Below, piece after piece: positions 7,602 through 15,201 of a DNA stretch of 16,529 nucleotides (its first letter is position 1; each line of letters starts with the position of its first letter). The stretch is taken from NCBI GenBank assembly GCA_025999935.1, contig BNXY01000055.1, forward strand, positions 1 through 16,529, read 5' to 3'. A program made the translations under genes and the position numbers. The notes below the pieces were generated by a model. The model did not search any database. It had not been told where the DNA came from and saw only the letters and a program-made list of their open reading frames with translations. The DNA is from Bacteroidia bacterium. Its GTDB lineage: Bacteria; Bacteroidota; Bacteroidia; Bacteroidales; Azobacteroidaceae.

Positions 7602-9131
7602 ATGAAAAAATATATATTATTTTTTGCTGCATTTTGGATGACAATCGCCTCATCTTGTGACTCCGAATTTCTGGAAACACATTCCACACAAGGAGTAGAT
7701 GAGAGTAATATTTTCACCAATATTGAAAATGCAACCGGTGCCTTGGAAGGCACTTTCAAACTGATGTACCGGACAGGTACTTCTCAAAACTACATGGGTT
7801 ATGAAACCATGCTCGTTATGAGCGATTTGATGGGAGAAGATATTCTTTTCGGAAAAAGCACCACGCTGTTTTTACAATCATACAACTGGAGTGTGCATCG
7901 CAATGTTACAAGTGCGATGATGAACTATTGCTATCGCTATCATTACGAAATTATTGCCAATGTCAATACCATTATTGCCAATATTGATGACGTAGATGGT
8001 GCACAAAGCGATCGGGATTATATCAAAGGACAAGCCTTGGTTTTACGCGCAGCACATTATTTTAATCTGGTTCGTATGTGGGGTGTCCGTTACGATGCAG
8101 GAAAAAATAATACGCAACTTGGCGTACCTCTTATTTTGACGCTCGAAGATGCACAAGAGCCTCAACCACAGGCAACGGTAGAAGAAATTTATAAAGCTAT
8201 CAATGATGATTTGGACGAAGCTATCGAATTATTGAAAATTCCTCATTCACGTACCAACAAGATACACCCAAATCAAAGTGTAGCCAACGGAATGAAAGCA
8301 AGAGTATTGCTTTCCCAAGGCAAATGGGCGGAAGCTGCCAAATATGCTAAAGATGCGCGCACAAATGAATACACTCTTTCCCAAACAATCTTTACGGAAA
8401 CACCTGCACGCTTTTATACTCAGGATAATACGGAATGGATGTGGGCAACTAAACGGATAGAGGCGGAACGTGATGGATTTTCCACACTTCAGGTATTCTT
8501 CGGCAATACGGACGCCGTCACTTCACGCAATGGACCTAAAGTTATATACAACTATCTGTATCACAAGATTAGTGAAACAGACAAACGGAAAGGAATGTTT
8601 GCTGCAACAAAAGCAATTGCTATGAGTGCTGCATTTATTAGACCTCAACCAACTACAGACGTTCCGGCATATTACAATAATAAATACATGGTGCCTGACC
8701 ACAATTCGCCACAGGTGGACTGCCCCTATATGCGTGTAGCGGAAATGTATCTTATGGAGGCTGAAGGATTGGCAAGAGCAGGCGGACACGATGCCGAAGC
8801 ACAACAAGCCCTTTATGACTTGATTATCACTCGTGACCCCGCTTACACAAAATCAACCAATACTGGTCAAGCATTGATTGACGAGATTATGTTGCATCGC
8901 CGCATCGAATTATGGGGAGAAGGTTTCCGTTACTTCGATTTAAAACGCTTGAATGAGCCGGTGATACGCAATCTGCAAGCCACCCTGCCTAATGGAAAAA
9001 CAGAAGCATCCAATCACAATGCGTCTTGGGCGCAATATTTGGAAATTCCTGCTGGAGATAAGAAATGGCAATACCTTTTTTCGGATAATGAATTAGACAA
9101 TAATCCACATATCATTCAAAACGAAATGTAA
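7602..9131 (+). CDS. susD: SusD/RagB-type nutrient-binding surface lipoprotein
   Basis: This 509-residue lipoprotein is the partner of the SusC barrel and forms the lid that binds substrate. The signal peptide ends in IASSC, with Cys19 as the lipidation site. SusD signatures include the TPR-like helical core (GQALVLRAAHYFNLVRMWG around residues 145-163; ANGMKARVLLSQGKWAEAAK around 227-246). In the C-terminal RagB/SusD region, VAEMYLMEAEGLARAG is followed by ELWGEGFRYFDLKR (about 435-448), the most conserved stretch of the family. The length is typical. The Cys and Ser/Asp after the lipobox fit surface export. It is transcribed with susC and followed by a strong hairpin. Ligand specificity cannot be read from the sequence; the absence of glycosidases nearby argues for a non-glycan substrate. 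Confidence 0.95.
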   Translation: MKKYILFFAAFWMTIASSCDSEFLETHSTQGVDESNIFTNIENATGALEGTFKLMYRTGTSQNYMGYETMLVMSDLMGEDILFGKSTTLFLQSYNWSVHRNVTSAMMNYCYRYHYEIIANVNTIIANIDDVDGAQSDRDYIKGQALVLRAAHYFNLVRMWGVRYDAGKNNTQLGVPLILTLEDAQEPQPQATVEEIYKAINDDLDEAIELLKIPHSRTNKIHPNQSVANGMKARVLLSQGKWAEAAKYAKDARTNEYTLSQTIFTETPARFYTQDNTEWMWATKRIEAERDGFSTLQVFFGNTDAVTSRNGPKVIYNYLYHKISETDKRKGMFAATKAIAMSAAFIRPQPTTDVPAYYNNKYMVPDHNSPQVDCPYMRVAEMYLMEAEGLARAGGHDAEAQQALYDLIITRDPAYTKSTNTGQALIDEIMLHRRIELWGEGFRYFDLKRLNEPVIRNLQATLPNGKTEASNHNASWAQYLEIPAGDKKWQYLFSDNELDNNPHIIQNEM

Positions 9132-9146
9132 AATTTAAGAAAATTG

Positions 9147-9187
9147 AGAAAATGTCACTATGGGCTTGGTTCACAGTGACATTTTCT
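9147..9187 (+). terminator. Hairpin between susD and the symporter gene
   Basis: A perfect 13-base-pair stem (9147-9159 with 9175-9187, core AATGTCACT/AGTGACATT) encloses a 15-base loop. It starts 15 bases after the susD stop and ends 15 bases before the symporter ATG. The T-rich part lies in the 3' arm and is followed by TGATTAATAAAAA, not a long T run. It probably ends or attenuates the susCD transcript, leaving lower read-through into the symporter. Confidence 0.6.
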
Positions 9188-9202
9188 TGATTAATAAAAA
9201 CT

Positions 9203-10468
9203 ATGACACAAAAAAAGAAAAAATTCCCGCTATATCTACAGATATTGGCGGGAATGATTTTGGGTATTATACTTGGGATTATCGCTCTGCAATTCAAGGG
9301 CGGTATCCCTTTTATTCAGCATTGGATTTATCCATGGGGAAAACTTTTCATCCGGTTGCTGCAACTGATTGCTGTGCCTTTGATAATTGTTTCATTGGTC
9401 AAGGGAATGATCGGACTCAAAGACATTACTGCATTTTCAAAAATGGGCGGGCGGGCGATTCTTTTCTATTTTTCCACATCGATTCTGGCCGTTTCGCTTG
9501 GTTTGTCAATGGGTTTATTGGTAAAACCGGGGAAAATAGTGGATAAAACAAAAGTAGAACATATTCAGCAGGCCTATCAAACAGCAGCGGCGGAAAAAGG
9601 AGCGCTTGCCGAACAATCGAGAGAGCAAGGCCCTTTGTCCTTTATCGAAGAAATCGTTCCTTACAATGTTTTTGAGGCAGCTACGAATAACTCCAAGATG
9701 CTTCAGGTTATCTTTTTCATCCTCTTCTTCGGAGTGGCCGCGTTGGCGGTCAAGCCGGAAAAAATAAAGCCTGTGGTCGATTTGTTCGATTCGCTCAATG
9801 ACATTATTCTCCGGATGGTCGATTACATTATCCGCTTTGCACCCATCGGTGTAACGGCTTTAATGGCAGGCATTGTCGCCGATTTCAAAGGCGACCTCAG
9901 CATCTTTTCGGCCTTGGGCGTTTATGCCTTGACGATTGTGGTCTCGCTATTGCTTCTAATGTATTTCTTCTATCCTCTGTTCATTCATTTTTTTACAGAC
10001 GTAAGCGTGAAGAAATTTCTTCAATCCATGTATCCGGTGCAGTTGTTCGCCTTTACAACCAGCAGCAGTGCAGCCACTTTGCCGGTAACAATGGATGTGG
10101 TAAAAAACAAATTGGGCGTATCGGAAGACATTGTTTCTTTTATTATGCCGGTAGGCGCAACGATCAATATGGACGGAACAAGTTGTTACCAGACCATTGC
10201 CGTTTTGTTTATTGCGCAGGTATTGGGGATTGATTTGAGCATCAGCCAATTGTTGGTCATTGTCGGGATGAGTATTCTTTCTTCCATCGGTACGCCGGCT
10301 ATTCCGGGCGGCAGTTTTGTGATCCTAAGCATCGTGTTGGCATCGGTAGGCATTCCCGCCGAAGGCCTGGCATTGATTCTGGGCATCGACCGGCCCTTGG
10401 ATATGTTGCGCACTTCGGTAAACGTTACCGGCGATTCGGTGATTGCAGCTATTATTGATAAGAAATGA
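9203..10468 (+). CDS. DAACS-family cation-coupled dicarboxylate/acidic amino acid symporter
   Basis: This 421-residue inner-membrane carrier belongs to the GltP/DctA family (sodium or proton coupled). The family landmarks are all there: serine-rich hairpin TTSSSAATLP (285-294), MPVGATINMDGT (315-326), hairpin-2 GTPAIPGG (363-370), and the last helix DRPLDMLRTSVNVTGD (396-411). By alignment with the archaeal homologue GltPh, Asp400, Arg403, Thr404, Asn407 and Asp411 match its Asp394, Arg397, Thr398, Asn401 and Asp405. The retained Arg binds the side-chain carboxylate, pointing to glutamate, aspartate or C4-dicarboxylates over neutral amino acids. A hydrophilic insert at about 110-150 lies between early helices. 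It follows susD after a hairpin and no separate promoter is visible in the 71-base gap, so it may depend on read-through. Fits a role in taking up acidic products of the upstream peptidases. Confidence 0.93.
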   Translation: MTQKKKKFPLYLQILAGMILGIILGIIALQFKGGIPFIQHWIYPWGKLFIRLLQLIAVPLIIVSLVKGMIGLKDITAFSKMGGRAILFYFSTSILAVSLGLSMGLLVKPGKIVDKTKVEHIQQAYQTAAAEKGALAEQSREQGPLSFIEEIVPYNVFEAATNNSKMLQVIFFILFFGVAALAVKPEKIKPVVDLFDSLNDIILRMVDYIIRFAPIGVTALMAGIVADFKGDLSIFSALGVYALTIVVSLLLLMYFFYPLFIHFFTDVSVKKFLQSMYPVQLFAFTTSSSAATLPVTMDVVKNKLGVSEDIVSFIMPVGATINMDGTSCYQTIAVLFIAQVLGIDLSISQLLVIVGMSILSSIGTPAIPGGSFVILSIVLASVGIPAEGLALILGIDRPLDMLRTSVNVTGDSVIAAIIDKK

Positions 10469-10507
10469 CTTTGTTGCAACGGTAGTCAATCCGGTATTTT
10501 TCTTATC
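10457..10507 (+). terminator. Terminator-like fold at the symporter 3' end
   Basis: GATAAGAAA (10457-10465) pairs with TTTCTTATC (10499-10507). Inside it, TGACT (10466-10470) pairs with AGTCA (10484-10488). The fold spans the stop codon TGA at 10466-10468, and T-rich sequence lies in the 3' arm. It could end the symporter transcript, but the long unpaired stretch at 10489-10498 makes this uncertain. Confidence 0.35.
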
Positions 10508-10570
10508 TATCGTAGCATATAAAATCAACTCATTAAAGCATCCGAAATTGGAATCGCTGCGGTGGTAATT

Positions 10571-10616
10571 GTTATCATGGTAACCGAGCGTAGCGAGTGG
10601 AGACATCTCCTGATAA
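10571..10616. repeat. REP-like intergenic palindromic element
   Basis: TTATCA (10572-10577) pairs with TGATAA (10611-10616). Inside lie CCGAGCGTAGCGAGTGG (10584-10600) and the small palindrome GGAGACATCTCC (10599-10610). It is clearly richer in GC than the flanks. The CGAGCGTAGCGAG...GACATCTC type of sequence looks like repeated intergenic elements I associate with Bacteroidetes genomes, but only one copy is in this window, so repetition is not shown here. The wider gap 10469-10715 has no other gene that I can support. Confidence 0.45.
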
Positions 10617-10666
10617 TCGTTAAACACTAATTGGGAAATTTGTCGTACACCCATTTGATGCTTTTA

Positions 10667-10698
10667 TTTGCAGTTTTCAAGAAAAAAATATATATTTG
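10667..10698 (+). promoter_or_regulatory. Bacteroidetes promoter for the TPR regulator gene
   Basis: The -33 box TTTG (10667-10670) and the -7 box TATATTTG (10691-10698, exact TAnnTTTG) are 20 bases apart, the ideal spacing. Transcription would start near 10703-10706, only about 10-13 bases before the ATG at 10716. This favours one of the later in-frame ATGs as start. Confidence 0.7.
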
Positions 10699-10715
10699 CA
10701 TTTTGAATATAAACT

Positions 10716-12443
10716 ATGAATGATATGAAAGCCCTGTTTCCTGCAAAAATGTACTTATTTTCATGCCTGCTGTTAGCGATATGTTTTTCTTGTTCAAAAT
10801 CTGCTAAAGAGCTTGAAACACTTTTTAATCAAGTAGAAAGCATTGTCGAGCAACAGCCGGATAGCGCGCTGGCGTTACTGAATACGATTTTATTTCCCGA
10901 AGATTTGAAGGAAAGCCGGTATAATCAATTTCTGCTTTTACAGATACAGGCAAAAGACAAAAGTTATCAGGATATTACATCCGATACGATTATTTTTAAA
11001 GTAAAGGAGTATTATATTCAAAAGAATGATTATCCAAATGCAAGCTTGGCTGCCTATTATTGCGGACGTGTGCTATATGAACAAAAAGAATATGAGAAGG
11101 CCATACAAACGTTTTTGGAAACGGCGAATCATGCAAAAAAAATCAATAACGAAACTTTGGAAGGGCTTTGCCTGTATTCTATTGGTGAAATTCATTACAA
11201 CCAATATCTATTTGACAATGCGATTGAAAAATTCAAATCCGCCCTATCTTGCTATAGTAAATTTCCCGAAAAATATAAACGAATATCACAAACTTTCAAT
11301 ATCATCGCAAATTCTTTCTTTATCAACAAGCAAAGAGATAGCGCTTTCGTTTATTATGACAAAGCATTACAAGTGGCGAAAAAACACAATGATATTGAGG
11401 AGCAAATAACAATTTTACAAAATACCGGAGCAGCCTATAAAGAAATTAATAATTTACAATTGGCTAAGGAAAATTTACTGACAGCAAAGGCGATGATAAC
11501 TGATAAAGAAAACGCATTTGTTTTTTTTAATTTGGCTCAAGTTTATAACGATCTGAATATAAAAGATTCGGCGGAATATTATATAAATACCGCATTGCCT
11601 TTATTTAGTGAAGATAAAAATAAATCTTCCCTTGCCGGAGTATATGGATTGTTATCTCGAATGGAAGAGAAGAACAAAAATTTGGAAAAAGCTTTGGATT
11701 ATCAGCGTAAATACACAAAACAAATAAGTGCAATTTTTGGCGAGAGAAAAGATGAAAACATAGCAGAAATTCAAAAAAAATTTGATTTTGAACCCATTCA
11801 GAATGAAAAAAATAAATTGCTTGTCCAAAGGCAGTGGATATTTCTGATTATTTCCGTTCTGTTTTTTGCCATCGTCAGTATTTCTTTTTATCTCTACCGG
11901 AAATATTATCAGGACAAAACCGAGCGATTGAAACTGCAAATACATTTATCTGCACTTGAACAAAATAATCTTGAATTACAGGAATTAACAAATAGTCTGA
12001 ATAAAAAGGAATCTATCTCCAAAGCGCTGCTATTTGAAAATTTAGAAATATTTAAACGGGCCAATTCAATGGAATACGATTTGGAAATAAAGAAAACAGA
12101 AGCAGTATCTCATATAGAACACGTCCGGAGAATAAAAGAAATCCTTTACGGAAAACAAGATTATGACTGGGATACATTATACCGGGTTTTGGATAACGTA
12201 TATCATAACCGGTTCTCGGAAATAAGGCAAGAATATCCCTGCCTGACCGAAGAAGAGTTTAAGATAGTTTGCCTGACATGCAGTGATTTCGACAACATAA
12301 AAATAACCTATATTTTAGGTAGAAGAATCAGCGAACATACCGTGCAGCAAAGAAAATCGCAAATTCGTCATAAATTAGGGATAGAAAACAGGGGCGATAT
12401 GAAAGTCTTTTTCAATATTAAAAGTCCTGACAAGAAAAAATAA
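10716..12443 (+). CDS. Membrane-spanning TPR regulator with C-terminal LuxR-type HTH
   Basis: This 575-residue protein is probably a one-component sensor-regulator. The start is uncertain: ATGs at 10716, 10725 and 10749 are in frame. The second gives a compact lipoprotein-like signal (MKALFPAK, hydrophobic run, CFSC, with Cys26 in long numbering). Residues about 35-345 are helical repeats of TPR type (ALLNTIL; CGRVLYEQKEYEKAIQTF 116-133; SIGEIHYNQYLFDNAIEKF 155-173; FVYYDKALQVAKKHND 211-226). One membrane helix lies at 374-394 (WIFLIISVLFFAIVSISFYLY), followed by basic residues and a coiled coil (about 398-470). Residues 510-556 (LTEEEFKIVCL, then ISEHTVQQRKSQIRHKLGI) form a LuxR/GerE-like DNA-binding unit. 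The topology puts the TPRs in the periplasm and the HTH in the cytoplasm. It lies upstream of and in line with the secretion genes and likely controls them. The gene looks more AT-rich than the transporter genes. The signal sensed is unknown. Confidence 0.85.
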   Translation: MNDMKALFPAKMYLFSCLLLAICFSCSKSAKELETLFNQVESIVEQQPDSALALLNTILFPEDLKESRYNQFLLLQIQAKDKSYQDITSDTIIFKVKEYYIQKNDYPNASLAAYYCGRVLYEQKEYEKAIQTFLETANHAKKINNETLEGLCLYSIGEIHYNQYLFDNAIEKFKSALSCYSKFPEKYKRISQTFNIIANSFFINKQRDSAFVYYDKALQVAKKHNDIEEQITILQNTGAAYKEINNLQLAKENLLTAKAMITDKENAFVFFNLAQVYNDLNIKDSAEYYINTALPLFSEDKNKSSLAGVYGLLSRMEEKNKNLEKALDYQRKYTKQISAIFGERKDENIAEIQKKFDFEPIQNEKNKLLVQRQWIFLIISVLFFAIVSISFYLYRKYYQDKTERLKLQIHLSALEQNNLELQELTNSLNKKESISKALLFENLEIFKRANSMEYDLEIKKTEAVSHIEHVRRIKEILYGKQDYDWDTLYRVLDNVYHNRFSEIRQEYPCLTEEEFKIVCLTCSDFDNIKITYILGRRISEHTVQQRKSQIRHKLGIENRGDMKVFFNIKSPDKKK

Positions 12444-12540
12444 CTACATGACAACTATATGTTAAAAATCATAATACGCTAATAAACAGATTGTTAAAAA
12501 ATGCAATCATCAAAAATAACTATATGAGGACAATATGCTA

Positions 12541-12571
12541 TTGCATAGAATAAAATTGAAAAATAACTTTG
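12541..12571 (+). promoter_or_regulatory. Promoter of the DUF3244-exporter operon
   Basis: A -33 box TTG (12541-12543, preceded by A) and a -7 box TAACTTTG (12564-12571, exact TAnnTTTG) are 20 bases apart. The start would be near 12577, about 20 bases before ATG 12597. The inverted repeat TATGC-TATT-GCATA (12534-12547) covers the -33 box and could be an operator. Upstream, AACTATATG occurs at 12453-12461 and 12518-12526, with AACTACATG at 12442-12450. Confidence 0.65.
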
Positions 12572-12596
12572 AACCGAAATTTTAATTTTTTATCAG

Positions 12597-12992
12597 ATGA
12601 AACACGTTTTATTATTTGTATTATTTTTTTGCGGATTATTTAGTTTTCCGCCTGCTTACAGCAATCAAACCGGTATGAACTTTTCAGGGATTGAAGAAGA
12701 AGAAATGGTGTTGCATGGAAGTTTTCAAAATAATCCGCTTAGGTCGTTATCCATGCCTTTCTCAGTAACAAAAACAGCCAATCAGATAATAGTGGATTAT
12801 CTGCAAAGTTTGACTAACATTACGCTTACGGTTTTAAATGAATATGGGGACGTAATGTATTATGACATAGTGTCTCCCTCTATCAATGGACAATTGGTCA
12901 TCAATATTTCGAATTGGGAGGAAGGGTCTTATACCATTTCCTTTTCCAATAATTCCGGTGGATGTATTTACGGTAATTTTGAGATTCAATAA
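12597..12992 (+). CDS. Small secreted DUF3244-like Ig-fold protein
   Basis: This 131-residue protein has a signal peptide (MKHVLLFVLFFCGLFSFPPAYS, cleavage near residue 22). The mature part is an all-beta domain. The pattern LHGSFQNNPLRSLSMPFSV, then ANQIIVDYL, then ITLTVLNEYGDVMYYDIV, then LVINISNWEEGSYTISFSNNSGG, then YGNFEI matches my memory of DUF3244, a short Bacteroidales family of secreted immunoglobulin-like proteins. Its function is not known to me. It is the first gene after a promoter and lies 6 bases before the C39 exporter, so the two are almost surely co-transcribed. The C-terminus contains NNSGGCIYGNF; the Gly-Gly sits in the last beta hairpin, not in a leader, so I do not take it as an export signal. 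Possible roles are cargo partner, immunity-like or cell-surface protein. Family call moderately sure, role unknown. Confidence 0.7.
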   Translation: MKHVLLFVLFFCGLFSFPPAYSNQTGMNFSGIEEEEMVLHGSFQNNPLRSLSMPFSVTKTANQIIVDYLQSLTNITLTVLNEYGDVMYYDIVSPSINGQLVINISNWEEGSYTISFSNNSGGCIYGNFEIQ

Positions 12993-12998
12993 AACGAT

Positions 12999-15197
12999 AT
13001 GAAATTTCCATTTTTCATGCAATTGGATGCAATGGATTGCGGGCCGTCCTGCCTGCGAATGATTGCAAAGTATTACGGGAAAAGTTTTTCCGTACAGCAA
13101 TTGCGTGAAAAATCACATATTCTGCGAACGGGTGTCAACTTGTTGGGGCTTAGCGAGGCCGCCGAAAGCATTGGATTCAGGACAACTGCCGTCCGCACGT
13201 CTATTCAGAAGCTGAAAGAGCAAGCCAAACTGCCCTGCATCATCCACTGGAATCAGGAACATTTCGTCGTGCTGTATAAAATTACGAAGAAAAAAGACAA
13301 GTATTTCTTCCACCTTTCCGATCCCGCCTACGGTTTGATTACCTACGAAGAACAGGAGTTCAAAAAATGCTGGATTACCACCGTACAGGGCGGAATAGAA
13401 AAAGGGGTCGCCATGTTTGTGGAAACCACACCCCAATTTTACGAGGCGGAAGCAATCAAATACGAAGGAATATCCCTCTGGTTTTTGCTGAAATACATAA
13501 AACCTTACCGGTCGATGATCAAGCAGTTAATCATCGGTCTTTGTCTTGGAAGTTTGTTGCAATTGGCGCTTCCTTTCCTTACCCAGTCTATCGTGGATCA
13601 GGGTATCGGACACCGGAAACTGAATTTTATACAGTTGGTATTGATTGCACAATTGGTGCTGGTTGCCAGCCGTATGCTGGTCGAAGTTATCCGGCGCACC
13701 ATACTGTTGCATATCAGTACGCGGGTAAATGTCTCCTTAATCTCGGACTTCCTGACCAAACTGATGAAGCTGCCGATGCGCTTTTTCGACAGCAAACTGG
13801 CGGGCGACCTGATCCGGCGCATCGAAGACCATAAACGCATCGAATCCTTTCTTACACAATCTGTGTTAAGCATCCTGTTCGCTTCCATTACCATCGTGGT
13901 ATTCGGCATTGTGCTGGCGGTTTACGACCTGAAAATATTCCTGCTTTTCCTTGTGTTCAGTATATTGTATGTCGGGTGGGTAAAACTGTTTATGAAAAAA
14001 CGCGCCGACCTGAACCGGAGAAATTTCGAGCAGATGGCCTTGCATCAGAGCAATCTGATGCAGTTGATTTATGGGATGCAGGACATCAAACTGCTGGGCT
14101 GCGAAAAGCAGAAACGCTGGGAATGGGAAGGCATTCAAGCATCCCTGTTCCGGATAAGCATCAGTTCGCTGAATCTGGGACAATGGCAACAGGTAGGCGC
14201 AGTGCTGATTAACGAAGTAAAAAACATCCTGATAACCGTGTCTTCCGCTATCGCCGTGCTGGACGGCAACATCACGCTGGGCGCCATGCTTTCTATCCAA
14301 TACATTATCGGGCAGATGCAAAGCCCGATTGAACAGTATGTACTTTTCATGCAACAGGAACAGGACGCCCGCCTGAGTCTGGAACGTTTGGGCGAGATAC
14401 ACGGACAGCCCGACGAAGAACAAAGCGACCTGAATGATATAAAAGATATACAGCCGGAACAATCCATTACTTTCAGGGATGTATCTTTCACTTACGGTTC
14501 CCAAAAATCAAAACGGGTCATTGAAAATCTTTCTTTGGAAATACCTTACGGAAAAACGACGGCTATCGTAGGACTTAGCGGTAGCGGGAAAACCACGCTG
14601 ATAAAGCTGATGCTCGGATTTTACCCGCCTACCGAAGGCGACGTATTGCTGGGAAACAATTCCCTTAAAAATATCAGTTTCCGGGAATGGCGCAGGCATT
14701 GCGGCGTAGTGATGCAGGAAGGATACATTTTCAACGATACCATTGCCAACAACATTGCACAGGGCGCGGACGAAATCGACAAGGAACGGTTGCTGTACGC
14801 CGTCCGGATGGCGAACATAGAAGAATATATTGAAGGCTTGCCTTTACGATACAATACGAAAATAGGCAATACGGGGCAGGGACTTAGTCAGGGACAGAAA
14901 CAGCGCATCCTGATAGCCAGAGCCATCTACCGCGATCCGGGATACATCTTCTTCGATGAAGCGACCAACGCGCTCGATACCAACAACGAGCGGATTATAC
15001 AGGAAAATATGAATCGTTTCTTTAGCGGCAAAACGGTGGTCATTGTGGCGCATCGCTTGAGTACGGTAAGGGATGCAGACAACATTGTTGTGCTGAAACA
15101 GGGACAAATAGCTGAAATGGGAACCCATGCCGAACTCATCGGTTTGAAGGGTGATTACTACAATCTTGTCAAAAACCAGTTGGAACTTAGCAGTTAA
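12999..15197 (+). CDS. C39-peptidase-containing ABC exporter (PCAT-type)
   Basis: This 732-residue inner-membrane exporter cuts leader peptides after double glycine and pumps the cargo out. Residues 1-130 are a C39 peptidase: Gln8, Cys14 (in MDCGPSC), His88 (in QEHFVVL) and Asp108 (in LSDPAYG) complete the oxyanion site and triad, so it should be active. The transmembrane domain spans about 160-450. The ATPase has Walker A GLSGSGKT (525-532), Q-loop Gln573, signature LSQGQ (629-633, where many relatives have LSGGQ), Walker B YIFFDE (649-654) and switch His685. Full length for the family. It sits between the DUF3244 gene (6-base gap) and the HlyD gene (4-base gap); with an outer-membrane TolC-like channel, not encoded here, these would form a type I-like system. 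No double-glycine substrate is visible in the window. Bases 14656-14749 recur inverted at the right edge. Confidence 0.94.
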   Translation: MKFPFFMQLDAMDCGPSCLRMIAKYYGKSFSVQQLREKSHILRTGVNLLGLSEAAESIGFRTTAVRTSIQKLKEQAKLPCIIHWNQEHFVVLYKITKKKDKYFFHLSDPAYGLITYEEQEFKKCWITTVQGGIEKGVAMFVETTPQFYEAEAIKYEGISLWFLLKYIKPYRSMIKQLIIGLCLGSLLQLALPFLTQSIVDQGIGHRKLNFIQLVLIAQLVLVASRMLVEVIRRTILLHISTRVNVSLISDFLTKLMKLPMRFFDSKLAGDLIRRIEDHKRIESFLTQSVLSILFASITIVVFGIVLAVYDLKIFLLFLVFSILYVGWVKLFMKKRADLNRRNFEQMALHQSNLMQLIYGMQDIKLLGCEKQKRWEWEGIQASLFRISISSLNLGQWQQVGAVLINEVKNILITVSSAIAVLDGNITLGAMLSIQYIIGQMQSPIEQYVLFMQQEQDARLSLERLGEIHGQPDEEQSDLNDIKDIQPEQSITFRDVSFTYGSQKSKRVIENLSLEIPYGKTTAIVGLSGSGKTTLIKLMLGFYPPTEGDVLLGNNSLKNISFREWRRHCGVVMQEGYIFNDTIANNIAQGADEIDKERLLYAVRMANIEEYIEGLPLRYNTKIGNTGQGLSQGQKQRILIARAIYRDPGYIFFDEATNALDTNNERIIQENMNRFFSGKTVVIVAHRLSTVRDADNIVVLKQGQIAEMGTHAELIGLKGDYYNLVKNQLELSS
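14656..14749. repeat. Internal arm of the right inverted repeat
   Basis: This is the in-gene copy, within the ATPase domain between Walker A and the signature motif, that matches 16436-16529 in reverse complement without mismatch over 94 bases. The gene is intact across it, so this is taken as the native location. Confidence 0.9.
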
Positions 15198-15201
15198 AGG
15201 T

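Noticed and set aside
4404..9131. SusCD as a polysaccharide utilisation locus.
   Set aside because: No glycoside hydrolase, lyase, carbohydrate-binding protein or hybrid two-component regulator is present in the window.
10325..10654. A minus-strand ORF across the symporter 3' end and the intergenic gap.
   Set aside because: Much of it is antisense to the symporter and the rest translates the REP-like element; there is no recognisable domain or start signal.
12950..12970. Gly-Gly-Cys near the end of the DUF3244 protein as a C39 cleavage site.
   Set aside because: It lies about 15 residues from the C-terminus inside a beta hairpin, not after an N-terminal leader, and the protein has a Sec signal.
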